A stretch of 64,000 bases of DNA from Breviolum minutum Mf 1.05b.01 (GCA_000507305.1 DF239120.1:80614-144613); one strand, 5' to 3'; positions 44,434-56,034 are shown, counted from the stretch's first letter. Program-made: numbers and translations. The notes: a model not told the origin generated them from the letters alone.

Positions 44434-44847
44434 ATTTTCTACAGGCATCCACAGATACTTTATGTTCTGTAGTACCATTCTGCTTGTACAAAATGGGTCT
44501 AGTCTTGCTGGTGTTTTTAAATCCAGTAAGAGCATGGGTGATTCAGTCGATATCAGGGATTTGGTTGCCCAGTTCAATGTATCACCAACCAACGTTTGTA
44601 GTTCAATTGATATAAAAAGTGTGGTAGGTCAGCTGGGATGGTTTCAAGGAATTTGATGAATGAAATGAAAAAGACAAACCTAGCAAACCAACTTTCCATT
44701 TGGTTGGTGGAATGGTATCCGACATTTGCGTTTCAAAATGCAATGTCAAACTTCACAGCTGAAAATTCGTCATCGGAAGACAATCCGTGCCTTTTCAGAA
44801 TGCCACTTCGGGTTTTTTCGCTTTCAGTTTTGGGGAGGGGCACTTGA
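44434..44847 (+). pseudogene. Terminal exon-like block, unit 1 copy, frameshifted
   Basis: After TTTCTACAG|G the frame reads FKSSKSMGDSVDIRDLVAQF and NVSPTNVCSSIDI. A small change near 44636 (GGGATGGTTTCAAGG versus GGGATTGGCCTCAAGG in unit 2) shifts the frame, so the rest (LMNEMKKTNLANQLSIWLVE) lies in a different frame. The unit 2 copy at 56474-56888 is intact. Confidence 0.45.
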
Positions 44848-44866
44848 CGTTTAATCGTGTTTCATC

Positions 44867-44950
44867 TACCCTCCCTGAAACTAACATAGCCCTTGAAAAT
44901 CAATGGTTGGAAGATGTTGGAAGATGAAAATTCCCATAGTTTCAGGAGTG
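44867..44950. mobile_element. F3 foldback element, unit 1 copy
   Basis: CTACCCTCCCTGAAACTAAC at the left and CATAGTTTCAGGAGTG at the right; the same element sits at 56908-56991, so it predates the large duplication. Confidence 0.7.
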
Positions 44951-45339
44951 CATCTTGTGTGTAAATTCCCACTGTTTAGCATTGCCAGGCGTAGACAAGG
45001 CAGGAGGTGAGACAAGGAGACAGTGAGACAGGGCAGTAGATGTAGCCTATTGTAGGACAAAGCATAAGGGACTGCAATAAGTTGGGATGGTTCAGCACCA
45101 GTGCAATGAGGTAGCTTGATTTTGTGCATGGAATGAAAGTGGATGATGTCCACAATACCAAGAGGGAAGGCCAAGCATTCATTTACAAGAGGAACATCAA
45201 AACCAGAACAACAAACAATGTTTTGAAATGCGAGTTTGCTGAAAAATAAGTGCTCATTTATCAGTTCATGATGTTTCATGAATTTTGACATGATTCGATA
45301 TGATGTGGTGAAAGCTGTGTGACCTGGCAGCTGGGTACG

Positions 45340-45725
45340 TGTTTTTGTGGTCTCGGATGGGACCCTTCCTTTGCCATTTGCACCCGTGGTGTGCGTTCGT
45401 TGTTGAGGGTCTCTATATCGGAATCCTACCCAAGATGCCTTCAATAAATTGCCCAGATGCACTAATATATCGCACGTATATATAAATATGTGTCTCGGAT
45501 CCCTTCCTGTGCCATTTGCACCCGTGGAGTATGGGACAGTGAGTGTGCGTTCGTTTTTGGAGGGTCTGTATATGGGCAAGTTATAGCCACCTGAGCCGAG
45601 GTCACCCCAAAAGGTAATTTTTTAAGGGAATCCTACCCAAAATTCAGGTTAAGGATATATTGTAAATTGCAATGAATTGCCCAGATGTACATATACTGCA
45701 TGTATATATAAATATATAGTCCGAC
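45340..45725. repeat. Local ~190-bp tandem duplication, unit 1 only
   Basis: Two copies of a segment with CCATTTGCACCCGTGG, GGAATCCTACCCAA and ATTGCCCAGATG. Unit 2 (57492-57660) has one copy. The duplication helps create the long minus frame 44881-45579. Confidence 0.65.
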
Positions 45726-45994
45726 CGTCCGACCCAGAGAAATGTTACTTCTTGCAGGTGGTTGTCAAAGTGGAGGGGGTCCTTGAAGAGGCACAGTTTC
45801 CATTGCTGTATCCTCTATGTGGCAGCTGAGGAAATGGTTCTTACCAGAGCAGAATGTCTATATCATATTCATTTGCAATCTAAAAGTTCAGCTTGACCAT
45901 ACAAGCGTTTTTTCCACATATAGGAAGATTGTTTTGCCATATCAGTCCTGGAGAATTTCGTTTTTTAATCTCGTTTGACTGAATCATAGTCATA

Positions 45995-46097
45995 GTGTTG
46001 ATGGAAGAAACCCTGCACCACCTGGGATGCCAAAAAACCTGTAAATAAAGGGATCAACTATCTATCAACTAGTGCAGGATTTCTTCCATCAACAGTA
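45995..46097. mobile_element. F1 foldback element at the end of unit 1
   Basis: TGTTGATGGAAGAAACCCTG to GGATTTCTTCCATCAACAGTA. The counterpart at 58018-58124 ends unit 2. Sequence after both diverges at once. Confidence 0.8.
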
Positions 46098-46564
46098 TGT
46101 CATCAGTTTGGGATCTTTGAGTAATCAGGTGGAGCATCCCAATTCTTTCCCAACTTAGTTTTATTTGGCCATGATGTTTGGGGCGAACTTGGTGCGATAT
46201 CTTATACCATGATCCCTATGACACAGCCTGAGATTTTTGGTCGCAGGAGCGCCATCCAGCTATGGCAGGAGATGCAACCTACCTTGGCTGCAACCCTTCG
46301 TGATTTTCCCTGATGCACAGTGTGGCACGTAGCCGCTGACATACTGATTCGCATGTGAATTTGCGATCCGGAATGTCAGCAGGTGAATCTCAGCACTTCC
46401 ACTGCTCCAATGAGTCGGGAAGAGTCAGTCAAGCCTTTTCGTCTTCGCTCAACCTGACACATCATTGCCTCCAGAATGTTAGTGCCGAGCAAGCCTGCAC
46501 CCAACTATCACGCCTAATCAAAGTTTGTTCCAAATGCTCGTAAGTTCCACAGTACGTAAATGTT

Positions 46565-47330
46565 CAGAGCATGGCCTGTGGTTAGCAGCACCACAAGTTT
46601 TTGAAGGGCATTCTGGCCACCAGTAGCAGCGTAACAATTCCACTAGAATCTAGAACTCAATGATTTCATGTTGTGCTTGTTTTGCCAGAATATTGTTACG
46701 CCCATGAGCCAATCGGTATGTTGCAGCTTGATAGGTAGAAATCCTTGCCAACAAGAAGGCATTCCAGATTCGTTCAAACATCCAAAGTTGTTGGCAAAAG
46801 TAGTAAGTAGTTGTCGGATAGTGACTTAAGTTGAAGATGACAAGTTAAATTGATTCTTGAGTCATGGCCAAAATTTCCAATTTGGACTTTTACGAGCGCC
46901 GCATTCCTCGGTATATATAGATTGAAGTTCTGCAAGTTGGGTTGAGCAGATTGCGGCCTTGCAGAACCATTTCTCGCTCCTCATAATGTTGGCTCCTAGT
47001 GCGGCTTGTGGCTAGCAGCACCACAGAAGCCTTTGCATATTCTGACTTCCAGTAGCAGCGCAACAATTCCACTAGAACTCAATGATTCCACGTTGTGCTG
47101 GTCTTGTTGTGCCCCTGAATATGTTGCAGCTTGATAGATGGAATTCCTTACGGACACGAACGCATTTCAGACTTGTTCAAACATTGCAGAAGTAGTATAC
47201 GAATGTGTATGAGTAGGCCGATAAGTACTTGAGTTGAAGATGACAAGATTCTTGAGTCTTGGCCAAACTTCCAACTTGAACTTTCACGAGTGCGGCATTC
47301 CTAGGTTTCAGGTTCAGCAGCCACGTGTCA
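46565..47330. repeat. Tandem ~350-430 bp modules, unit 2
   Basis: Counterpart of 32825-33420; copies start near 46565 and 46996 with GCCTGTGGTTAGCAGCACC and GCTTGTGGCTAGCAGCACC. No gene supported. Confidence 0.6.
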
Positions 47331-47741
47331 GTTCAGCAAACGAATCGCAAAATGCTGCATGACTTGTGTGCATGTAGGTCAATTTTGATGCAGGGCTCCC
47401 CTTAAAAACAATATACGGCACCGCATAACTCTCCCTGGTACTCGAAAGTTGCTGTGGCTGCAAGGATGGACGCGCTATGACCGATCTTCACAATCTAAAG
47501 ACTTTACTGATGCTTTTTGATCACTGCATTTTGAGACCGAAGGATGGCATGTGAGATCCTTTCAACAATCACTTTGCAGTTTGTAGATGCTGATCATGTT
47601 CCCCAGAAGGGCAAACGCTTTTGCTGTGGGATGGTTCCACAAATCATACAAAGTTTGTCGTTTTTCCCTTACAAGTCATCAACTAGTTGGCGCTTGATTT
47701 GGGTGAGCCCTCGACGTGGCTGCGCAAGACTTGCAACCTTG

Positions 47742-48190
47742 TGACATTTCTTATTCAACCATGGTCCAGCCTTTGTTTCTAGATACAGTTCGCGCAGTGC
47801 AAGCAAGTGAGGCTGCGAAGTTGTAGGTAGCTACCAGTGTTCCCAAGACGATGCAGGTTTTTGTTGCAGAATTTTTGGTCTTTCCAGATGTAGATTTGAC
47901 ATTTCCAATGGCCAATGGCATACTTCTCCAATTCAGCACCTGCTGGGATGCGCTGAGAATGTTTGTTGGTGACCTTTTTGAAGCCTGCAATCATTCTTGC
48001 AAGCAATGTGTTTGTCTTGGCTTGTTTTGGCCCAGACCTCTACACCCAAGGTTTGCACAAGTCCTGGCAACTTGTGCCTCAAATTGCTCTAGATACATTT
48101 GCGAGGTGCAAAGAAGTGAAGCTAAGAAGTTTGAAGGGTGCCGCCAGCGTGCCCAAGACGATGCTTCGTGCTGTCCATTACCGATCACGA
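47742..48190. repeat. C module copy 2, ORFs on both strands
   Basis: Carries a + frame at 47851-48231 (VAEFLVFPDVDLTFPMANGI) and minus frame MLARMIAGFKKVTNKHSQRI. Paralogous modules keep a VDLT-type stretch in + and an ELEK stretch in minus, so the coding strand is undecided. Confidence 0.55.
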
Positions 48191-48199
48191 TGATTGTAT

Positions 48200-48660
48200 T
48201 ACTCGAAACACCTTTCCAGAAGGGTCTATGATAAAGTTTCCTTTGATTTTCCTTTTCGCCACTTGAGACGCATCACTCTACATCACGCTGCAGTAAGACG
48301 CATCGCGCCGAATCCTAGAATGCTTTTTTGTTCGATCGCGTTAACATTTCAAAAATTACGATCCTTGGGCATTTATTATTCAACCACGGTCTCAAATTCA
48401 TCGAAAAAATGGCTGTCCAGTGCACAGCGGACCCTTTTGGAAAGGATTTCTTGCGTTTGTGATTGTTGATTTGACACATCATTGCAAGTGGTACACTTCT
48501 CAAGTTCAAAACCAGCCATCGTGCATGGGGAACTTTCCTTCTCTTGGAAGCCACCCTGTCTTGAGAACCGGATTGAAGCTTCTTTTAAAATTGCAATGGC
48601 AGGGTAAAGATTATTCCTTAAAGCTGGCAGCGCAGACTTGCAACGCTGTGAAATGAATCA
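48200..48660. repeat. D module copy 3
   Basis: Close match to 34135-34640, including CTTCTCAAGTTCAAAACCAG and CCACCCTGTCTTGAGAACCG. Confidence 0.65.
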
Positions 48661-48911
48661 TTTAACCCATTTTTTCTAGATACAGTTCGCGCAGCGCAGA
48701 CAAGTGAGGCTGCGAAGTTGTAGGTAACCACCAGTGTTCCCAAGGCGATCCAGGTTTGTGTTGGGGGAGCTCGGCTTTTCCAATTGTGGATTTGCCATTT
48801 CCAATGGTTTTTTTCTCGAGTTCAACGCCAGCCATAATGGACAGGTTTTTTGGCTTGTCAGGGTGCCAAAACTGTTCCTCCAATCTGGCTGCGAAAAACT
48901 TGCAACCTTGT

Positions 48912-49365
48912 GACATTTCTTATTCAACCATGGTCCAGCCTTTGTTTCTAGATACAGCCCGCGCAGTGCAAGCAAGTGAGGCTGCGAAGTTGTAGGTAGC
49001 TACCAGTGTTCCCAAGATGATTCAGGTTTGTGTTGCGGAATTTTTGGTCTTTCCAGGTGTAGATTTGACATTTCCAATGGCCAGTGGCATACTTCTCCAA
49101 TTCAGCACCTGCTGGGATGCGCTGAGAATGTTTGTTGGTGACCTTTTTGAAGCCTGCAATCATTCTTGCAAGCAATGTGTTTGTCTTGGCTTGTTTTGGC
49201 CCAGACCTCTACACCCAAGGTTTGCACAAGTCCTGGCAACTTGTGCCTCAAATTGCTCTAGATACATTTGCGAGGTGCAAAGAAGTGAAGCTAAGAAGTT
49301 TGAAGGGTGCCGCCAGCGTGCCCAAGACGATGCTTCGTGCTGTCCATTACCGATCACGATGATTG
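48912..49365. repeat. C module copy 3
   Basis: Near identical to 47742-48190. The + frame at 49017-49385 reads VFPGVDLTFPMASGILLQFS then LFEACNHSCKQCVCLGLFW. Confidence 0.6.
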
Positions 49366-49471
49366 TATCATCTTTTTTCAAGTAAGCTCCGATCACCTTT
49401 CCAGAAGGGTCTATGATAAAGTTTCCTTTGATTTTCCTTTTCGCCACTTGAGACGCATCACTCTGCATCAC
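49160..49471 (-). CDS. Minus-strand ORF in C/D modules, uncertain
   Basis: 103 codons reading ASQVAKRKIKGNFIIDPSGK, VIGAYLKKDDTIIVIGNGQH and EASSWARWRHPSNF. The first half is smooth and protein-like. A shorter paralogous frame is open at 35231-35512. It overlaps a + ORF, so only one is likely real. No family recognised. Confidence 0.3.
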   Translation of the reverse strand: MMQSDASQVAKRKIKGNFIIDPSGKVIGAYLKKDDTIIVIGNGQHEASSWARWRHPSNFLASLLCTSQMYLEQFEAQVARTCANLGCRGLGQNKPRQTHCLQE

Positions 49472-50023
49472 CCAGCAGTAAGACTTAGCCGCTCGAATTG
49501 CGCAAAGCTGGGTTTCGTGTTTTCTTTTTCAGGAGGTACCTACCAAGTGGTGGACACTTTCTTTTCTTTGGCACATCAGGGTGCTGGCGGTGAGGCGGAG
49601 ACTCAACTCCTTTTGTCTTTGCCAGGACTTTGCTACCCGCCATTTTAAGTGCCTCCATCTCTACCGGTATGCTAGGCAGACAAGGCATGTTTCCGACCCA
49701 CCACACGATAGTAGAAGGGCTGATCGACCGGGGAGGGGTTGAAACCTGAATTTGAAGTTGGAATGTAGGTAAGAGTTAAGAGGATCTAATCTTACCAAGT
49801 GATACATGGATGCGACCTGCCCATGTTGTCATGGTAATGTCAAAGCTGTGCTGGGTATTTGGATTAGTTTGGCCTAGCTGTCTATGAAAAAAGGCATTTG
49901 CGCAAGACCGCAGCCTTGCGACCAATATGGTTTAATCTGTGCTAATCGCTTTGGTCGAAAAAGATACGTGCTTTATACACATGAAGCTGCTTTGATTTTT
50001 GGTGCGAATTTGAATGCCGACCA

Positions 50024-50407
50024 TTGACCGGACAGGCACGGGAGATACCACTGCAGTTTGTAAAGCCACCTTTGCTGATCGGACCACACCTGCTTTGTGC
50101 CGGTCCCTCGTGTGTTGCTCCCATTTCAGTTTTCAGCTGCTTCTGCAACAGTCCAGGTTTGTTAGCCAACTCCAATGAAAACTACCTTGTCAGTCAAAGC
50201 TGGGATATTTTTCCCATGATCTTCTCGAATAGAAAGAAGCGAGGTCGACGACGGTGCCCAATGCCAATGTGGATGTTACATACGTTTAGACTTTGCGGCA
50301 AACGCGGTTCGACAGACTTTTGCAGGAGCGTGAACCAGCATCAATTTGAGCGGCCCCGAAAAGGATCTCATTGCTGCATCCAGCTTAGGTACTGTAGTAA
50401 AACATGA
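50024..50407 (+). CDS. ORF conserved between duplication units
   Basis: Unit 2 counterpart of 39455-39838, same 127-codon length, few replacements. Evidence for coding is weak beyond the shared open frame. Confidence 0.28.
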   Translation: MTGQAREIPLQFVKPPLLIGPHLLCAGPSCVAPISVFSCFCNSPGLLANSNENYLVSQSWDIFPMIFSNRKKRGRRRCPMPMWMLHTFRLCGKRGSTDFCRSVNQHQFERPRKGSHCCIQLRYCSKT

Positions 50408-50774
50408 GGCATGAGGTGAGCTGCTGAGAAATGTGTTTTCAATAGGATTTTAGCGGAAATTTTTGCAGGAGTACTTTCGCGGCAGTTTGGCTAAACTTTG
50501 TGTGAGGAGAGCCGATTTTGTTTCAACGGATCTTGTCAAAGGAAGCAGTTTAGCTGAGACACTTCCGATACACGAACGACATGGCACAGTAAATGAACGG
50601 TCGAATACAAGAGTAGGTTCAAAGTGTAGTAGAGTAAAAGAATACCCCACTCCAATTCCTCTAGACAATCAGGTGGGTTGACCCCTGTATAAAACAGCTG
50701 TTTTATACTCCTCCTTCTTTTTTTCTCCAGAGGGCTTTGGTGCAAATGTATGCAAATGTTGCTTAACGTTTTTG

Positions 50775-51235
50775 CGACTTGGATGTACATTTTCTAAAGA
50801 GGGATTTTATTCTCTAGAAGTCTTTGGTATAGTATTTCCAAGGAAAGATCATGAAAAATCATTGTCTAGTAAAAATGCTTCCTCTAGAAAAATCACAAAT
50901 GTTGAGGGTTTCCTTTGGAGAATCCCAAACCGTCTTCGTATTTTTGCAGGTGTTTTGCACGTTTGTGATTTTCTAGAAGGTGTCTGGCGGTATTTTCAAG
51001 AAAATTCTTTCTTTAGTAAAAATTATTCCTCTAGAAAATCACAAACTTGTTTCCTTTAAAGATTTTTTTTTTTGCAGGTGTTTTTCCCGGTGTTTTGCAG
51101 GTTTGTGATTTTCTAGTAGGCGTGCGGCGGTATTTCTGAGGAACACGGATTTTCTAGTAAAAATGCTCCCTCTATAGAAAATCCCAAACTTTGAGGAATT
51201 CTCTAGAGAATCATAAGATCAACCCGCTTGTTCCC
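50775..51235. repeat. TTTTCTAG foldback tandem array, unit 2
   Basis: About three units like those at 40195-40812; scattered TTTTCTAG copies go on to about 51590. Confidence 0.65.
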
Positions 51236-51599
51236 ACGGGTCTAGAAAATGAAACGCCCAACCTGTTTTTGCTGGAACATTATGACCAGGCCGGCCTCTA
51301 GAAAATGGTGTGTTTTTTGTTTTGAATACATGCATATGTATTTTTTTTTGGTTTTACAAGATTACCTTTTTGGCGGCTGAGGTTGAGATTTGATTTTTCT
51401 AGAGATGAATGTTATTGAGTGTTGGCAATGGCGAACCAGAACAAGTGGGTTGGACATTGGATTTTCTAGTGATGTTTTTAAATTTGTTTTTGGGTACTGT
51501 AGGTTTCTGATTTTCTAGATGGCGCCGCCCCCAAATCCTGGTTTCTAACTAGAAAAGCCAAATCACAACCCGTCTTTGCTATTGGAGCGTGGTTTGTAA

Positions 51600-51668
51600 A
51601 AGAATAGAGTCAAAGAATAGTAGAGTGAAAGAATAGTACAGTCAAAGAATAGTAGAGTCAAAGAATCT
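51600..51668. repeat. ~16-bp tandem repeat
   Basis: Four to five units of AATAGTAGAGTCAAAG with small changes. A related pair occurs near 40045-40080. Confidence 0.75.
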
Positions 51669-51671
51669 TTC

Positions 51672-51990
51672 CAATGCGCTTTACATCCCATAGGTTGCTC
51701 TGCGCAACGTAAATGACGTTTCATGCCTTGCGACTACCAAACATGAATGCCGCAGTTCTAACGCGGTTTTGCATCCCAGAGGTTGCTCCGCAACATGAAT
51801 GCCACAGTTCCACTATGTTCAAGTCTGGTTTGCATCCCACAGGATACTCCGCGCAATTTAAATGACGTTTCATTTCACGTGTTGCTACTATCAAACATGC
51901 ATTTTGTAGCTCCATTGCGTTTTCCATCCCAGTGGTTGCTCCGCGCAATGTACTGGACCTTTCATGTGTTGCGACTATCAAGAAAGATTA
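51672..51990. repeat. ~60-100 bp degenerate tandem repeats
   Basis: Four units, each with CATCCCA, GGTTGCTCCGCGCAA (or close), ATGACGTTTCATG and TTGCGACTATCAA. Minus frames across it are repeat products. Confidence 0.7.
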
Positions 51991-52200
51991 GTACGGAGTA
52001 GTACACATACTTTACTTCGTAGTACGGAGTAGTTCTTTGTAGTGCGGGTAGGACAGGGTATAGTACTTTGTAGTACCTTCAAGTACAGTACTTTATAGTA
52101 CGGAGTAATACTTTGTAGTACTTTAAAGTCTGGAGCCGTGCTTTGTAGTTCGGAGTAATACCTTGTATTACGGTGTCGTACAGAGTAGTACTTTGTGTGG
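51990..52200. repeat. GTAGTACGGAGTAGTACTTT-type repeat
   Basis: About eight imperfect 20-25 bp units built on AGTACGGAGTAGTACTTTGT. Confidence 0.75.
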
Positions 52201-52554
52201 TGGAACGTAAAAGGTGTGATGGAAAAAAGGCGTTGTGGTTGCGAACTTGTAGGAATGGTGACATTGCAGTTTTGGGAATGAACATCATCAGTGGATTAAC
52301 CTCTGATTTTACAACGTGCGACTATCCATTCCGATAGGCAAAATCTCTTGCCTTGTGTATTTAAATCTATATATATATATATATACATTGATAGGCTTCG
52401 CAAAACCGGCGATGCGGCCAGTGAGAATATAGGGATAGAGGCGTCGCCAACCGTAACCTGTAACTGCGAAAAAAAAGGTTGCCTGATCTTTTCAAAAAAT
52501 GGGCGACCCTTTTCCTTTGATTTTTCCATGGTAAAATTGGGGCACTACTTTTGA

Positions 52555-53110
52555 TATTACATAAACTTGGTGAACATGAAAAACACATGTACTTTACGAT
52601 GTTTTTTTGCGATTCAAAGGGAAAACATGGTGTAAAAAAAACGTCCAAAACACCGTAATTTACAGGATCCTCTGCTCTTACCAAGAGCAAAACAACGCTT
52701 TTCACGATGTTTTCTCACCCTCCAAGCCCCAAAATCAAGCCAAAACATTGATATTTACGGTGTTTTCCCAACATCCAAAAAAAGCAAGCGAAGCAAAAAC
52801 ACCGCTATTTGCGACACTTTCACAACACAACATGTCCGAAAAGCTGTATTTTACAATGTTTTTGAGCCACCCCTTTAAAAAGAACACCGGTATTTACAGT
52901 GTTTTGAGAGAACACATGCATAAAACACCGTAACACCGTAACACATGCATAAAACACATGCATAAAACCAACGAACTCAAAGATTACACCTTCCATGGCA
53001 ACAAGCCGCAAAAAGCAAAAACACTGATATTTACAGCGTTTCTGCGAAATTATTTTTAACAAAGAAGGGGGGATACCCCCCCCACCCCCCTTCCACATCT
53101 TAAATTTTAA
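52555..53110. repeat. Mini-hairpin array, unit 2
   Basis: Third copy of the ~220-bp hairpin unit, then AAAACACCGCTATTTGCGAC, ACACCGGTATTTACAGTG and related motifs matching 42010-42350. Confidence 0.65.
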
Positions 53111-53389
53111 GATATTTACTTAGTCAAAAAAATTGCACTTTTTGGAGCTCAAAACGCGTCTGGGGCGTGATTTTTTTGGTATTTGTGACGTTTTTGGCAT
53201 TTCCACGAAAAATGCATTTTCAAAAATTATCAAAAAAACACTAAAAAAAAGCAATTTCCTGCCGGTGTTTAGCATTTTGGTGATTCTGCCCCCTGCCCCA
53301 AAGTAGCCCCTCCCAAGGACCATTTTTGACCGAAATTGCGATGTTTTATGCACATCGAACACTCTTTAATGAGCCGTTTTTTGCGTCCG

Positions 53390-54126
53390 GACGGGGGTCG
53401 GCGGCACTGGCGCGTCCCCCTATCGCTAAAGCTAAGGCAACGCCGCATGCCATGCGGTTCAATATGCGGCATTAGATGCCTTATGCATCACCGGATTTAA
53501 GGGCTTACGCCTGACAGCCGGGCGCCGGCCGAAGGGGGACTATGTTGCCTATACGTTCGCCTCGCTTGGACCGATCTCGGCGCTATGTTGGCCCTATGTT
53601 AGCCCTATGTTGGCCCACGTCGGCCCTACATTGGCCCTATGTTGGCCTAAGTTGGCCCTATCTTGCCCCTATGTTCGCCCTATGTTGGCCTAAGTTGGCC
53701 CTGTCTTGCCCCTATGTTGGCCTATGTTGGCCCTATGTTGGGCCAGCGTGACGGCGAACTATGTTAAAACACCTTCAACATGTCATTTTTTTCCGTCCGG
53801 GGCCGCCCCGGAACCCGAAAACCACGTAAAACGCGTGGTTTTTTGATGGCACCAAGATGAAATTCCGGAACCACGAAGGGCACGAAACACCGTAAAACAC
53901 GATGTTTTTGAACACCATGAGCAGAATACACTGACTGTAAATTACAAGGGTTCTGGTGACCCCGAGGTGACCCCGAGGTCACCCCCCTGAGGTCGGCGGC
54001 AGGGGCGGCACGCCACTATAACCTTCGGTTACCAACCGAAGGCCTCCGGCAAGGACACGGGCTGGCCGTCGTGGCCGGCGCCCGGATTTTACCTTTTGAA
54101 GCTTCCGCCGCCGACCGGCCCGGGAA
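53390..54126. repeat. GC-rich ~700-bp block, first tandem copy
   Basis: Includes CGGTTCAATATGCGGCATTA, CTGACAGCCGGGCGCCGGCC, a minisatellite at 53577-53750 and the hairpin CCTTCGGTTACCAACCGAAGG near 54021. Confidence 0.7.
53577..53750. repeat. CTATGTTGGCC minisatellite, array 1
   Basis: About 14 units of 10-12 bp, such as CCCTATGTTGGCC and CCTAAGTTGGCC. Frames across it give Trp/Pro/Leu repeats and are not taken as genes. Confidence 0.85.
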
Positions 54127-54129
54127 CGA

Positions 54130-54835
54130 ATGCGGTTCAATATGCGGCATTAGATGCCTTGTGCATCCCCGGATTTAAAGGCTTACGCCTGACAGCCGGG
54201 CGCCGGCCGAAGGGGGCCCCTATGTTCGCCTAGGTTAGCCATATGTCGCCTATGTTAGCCGTATATTGCCCCAGGTCGGCCCTATGTGAGGCCTATGTTG
54301 GCCCTATGTTCGCCTATGTTAGCCGTATGTGGCCCCAGGTCGGCCCTATGTTGGCCTTATGTTGGCCTAAGTTGGTCCTATGTTGGCCTAAGTTGGCCCT
54401 ATCTTGGCCCTATCTTGCCCCTATGTTGGCCCTATCTTGGCCCTATGTTGCCTCATCATGTCGACAAATTTTGCCGAAGTATGTTAAAACACCTTCAACA
54501 TGTCATTTTTTCCCTTCCGGGCCCCCCCCCTGAACCCCAAAACCACGTAAAACGCGTGGTTTTTTGATGGCACCAAGATGAAATTCCGGAACACCCAGAG
54601 CCACAAAACACCGTAAAACGTGACGTTTTTTAACACCATGCGCAAAAAACACCGTAAATTACGTAGGCTCTGGTACGGGGGAGGTGACCCCGAGCTGGTC
54701 GGCGGCAGGGCCGGCACGCCACTATAACCTTCGGTTACCAACCGAAGGCCTCCGGCAAGGACACGGGCCTCGTGGCCGGCGCCCGGACTTTACCTTTTGA
54801 AGCTTCCGCCGCCGACCGGCCCGGGAACGATTGCT
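54130..54835. repeat. GC-rich ~700-bp block, second tandem copy
   Basis: Repeats 53456-54126 in order, with a longer minisatellite and the same CCTTCGGTTACCAACCGAAGG hairpin near 54727. Confidence 0.7.
54215..54455. repeat. CTATGTTGGCC minisatellite, array 2
   Basis: About 20 units, including TATGTTCGCC and TATCTTGGCC variants, homogenised differently from array 1. Confidence 0.85.
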
Positions 54836-54836
54836 A

Positions 54837-55363
54837 TGGCATGTGGGTTCCCAATACGCTAATTGGTTTCCTTCGAGCAGATTGGGAAATTTTGAATATC
54901 AATATCAATGAATCCTGGGTTGTCATCACAGTGGAAGTGCAAAATTTTGGCATGAATTCGACCAATCCAATCACAGTAAAGAACGTGCAGTCAATGCTGA
55001 TGTGTGTTTTTTACCTCGTTGTTTTTTCTTGCCGCAGTTAGATTTCGAGATCCGCCACTGCAACGAGCGGCTTTCAAAAGTGATAAAAGGTGCAGAAAGA
55101 GTGGCATCACACCAAGGGAAACCACCTTTTGTTTGAAACCACGTAATCTAGGTGAAGTAGTTATCAGGACGTTCGGAGTTGCATTACCGAGTGTTGAAAG
55201 GTATAATATGGTCGTGACTCTTTGGGAAAACATCCAAGCCAGGGAGAAGTTTGGAGAGGCCAAATGTTTTTTGTCCACAAGTAAACAGGAAAAACATAAC
55301 ATGATACAGGATAGCACATGTCCACACGGTTTCATAGAGTTATTTGTTCCATGTTTCAGTTAA
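54837..55363 (+). CDS. Conserved coding block, unit 2 copy
   Basis: Reads GFLRADWEILNININESWVV and EVQNFGMNSTNPITVKNVQS. After a probable short intron ending GCCGCAG, one frame stays open for about 110 codons (FGVALPSVERYNMVVTLWEN, EAKCFLSTSKQEKHNMIQDS, HGFIELFVPCFS then TAA). A competing frame (LDFEIRHCNERLSKVIKGAE) is open at the start of the second part. Donors GTGCAG or GTGTGT would select between them. The unit 1 copy is broken. No family recognised. Confidence 0.38.
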
Positions 55364-56034
55364 ACTCACCACACCCCCTGGGGTTAACATGTGCTGACTA
55401 GACCTGCTATGTTCTGGTGGTGGAAAGCTACAAGTTTAAGAAAATAGTTTCAGTTTAGTTCCGTACTTCTACCATGGCACGGAGCATGGTGAGTATCTTG
55501 GACCTGGGAATGACATTGTGGAAAGGTGCAAAATAGTGGAAGTTGTGTCACCTTGGAAACATGAGTTGATGTAGTTGTGGTGATCATTGACAAAGTTTGT
55601 AAGTTGGAAGAAAAACACGTTGTAATTTTCAAAAATGGGGCAGCATTGCCTTGCGATATGTACACACACCACTGGAGAGTTCACTGCATGATTTGACTTC
55701 AAACAATGAACACCAATGTTCAATTTTCCATCACTTTATCACTGCCGAAAACGGACCTTGGAGCTGCCCCATGCTGGGGCCCTCATACAGGTTCCCATTC
55801 AGCTATTGAGGTGCTTTCTTAAAGGATTTCCCTGGGGTTGGAAACTGCATTTAGGGTAAAACAATGACCTACAGTAGTGCTTCAGTTGAGTGTTTTTGAA
55901 AAGGGCACTCCCAGATGCATCAATTTTGGTGTTTTTTTAGATACCCTGATGTGGTGAAGCATGACGATTAATCTTTGACATCTCATCATACAAATCAGCC
56001 TTGTCAGCGTCTACCAAGTATCTCCAATCTTTAA

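Larger units (their letters stand above)
32365..46097. repeat. Unit 1 of a large direct tandem duplication
   Basis: Matches 46098-58124 in the same order and orientation. Corresponding blocks include 32365-34620 with 46112-48660, 38921-40810 with 49483-51160, and 41400-46097 with 52550-58124. The blocks are of unequal length because of local insertions, deletions and nested repeats. The unit ends with an F1 element (45995-46097), as unit 2 does. Confidence 0.8.

Noticed and set aside
44881-45579. Longest ORF in the window (232 codons, minus strand)
   Set aside because: It spans an F3 element and a local tandem duplication. The unit 2 counterpart (about 56910-57545) is broken by indels and two foldback insertions, so the frame is not conserved.
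54243-54567. Trp/Pro/Leu repeat proteins
   Set aside because: They follow from the CTATGTTGGCC minisatellite; unit length varies (10-12 bp), so no frame is maintained.
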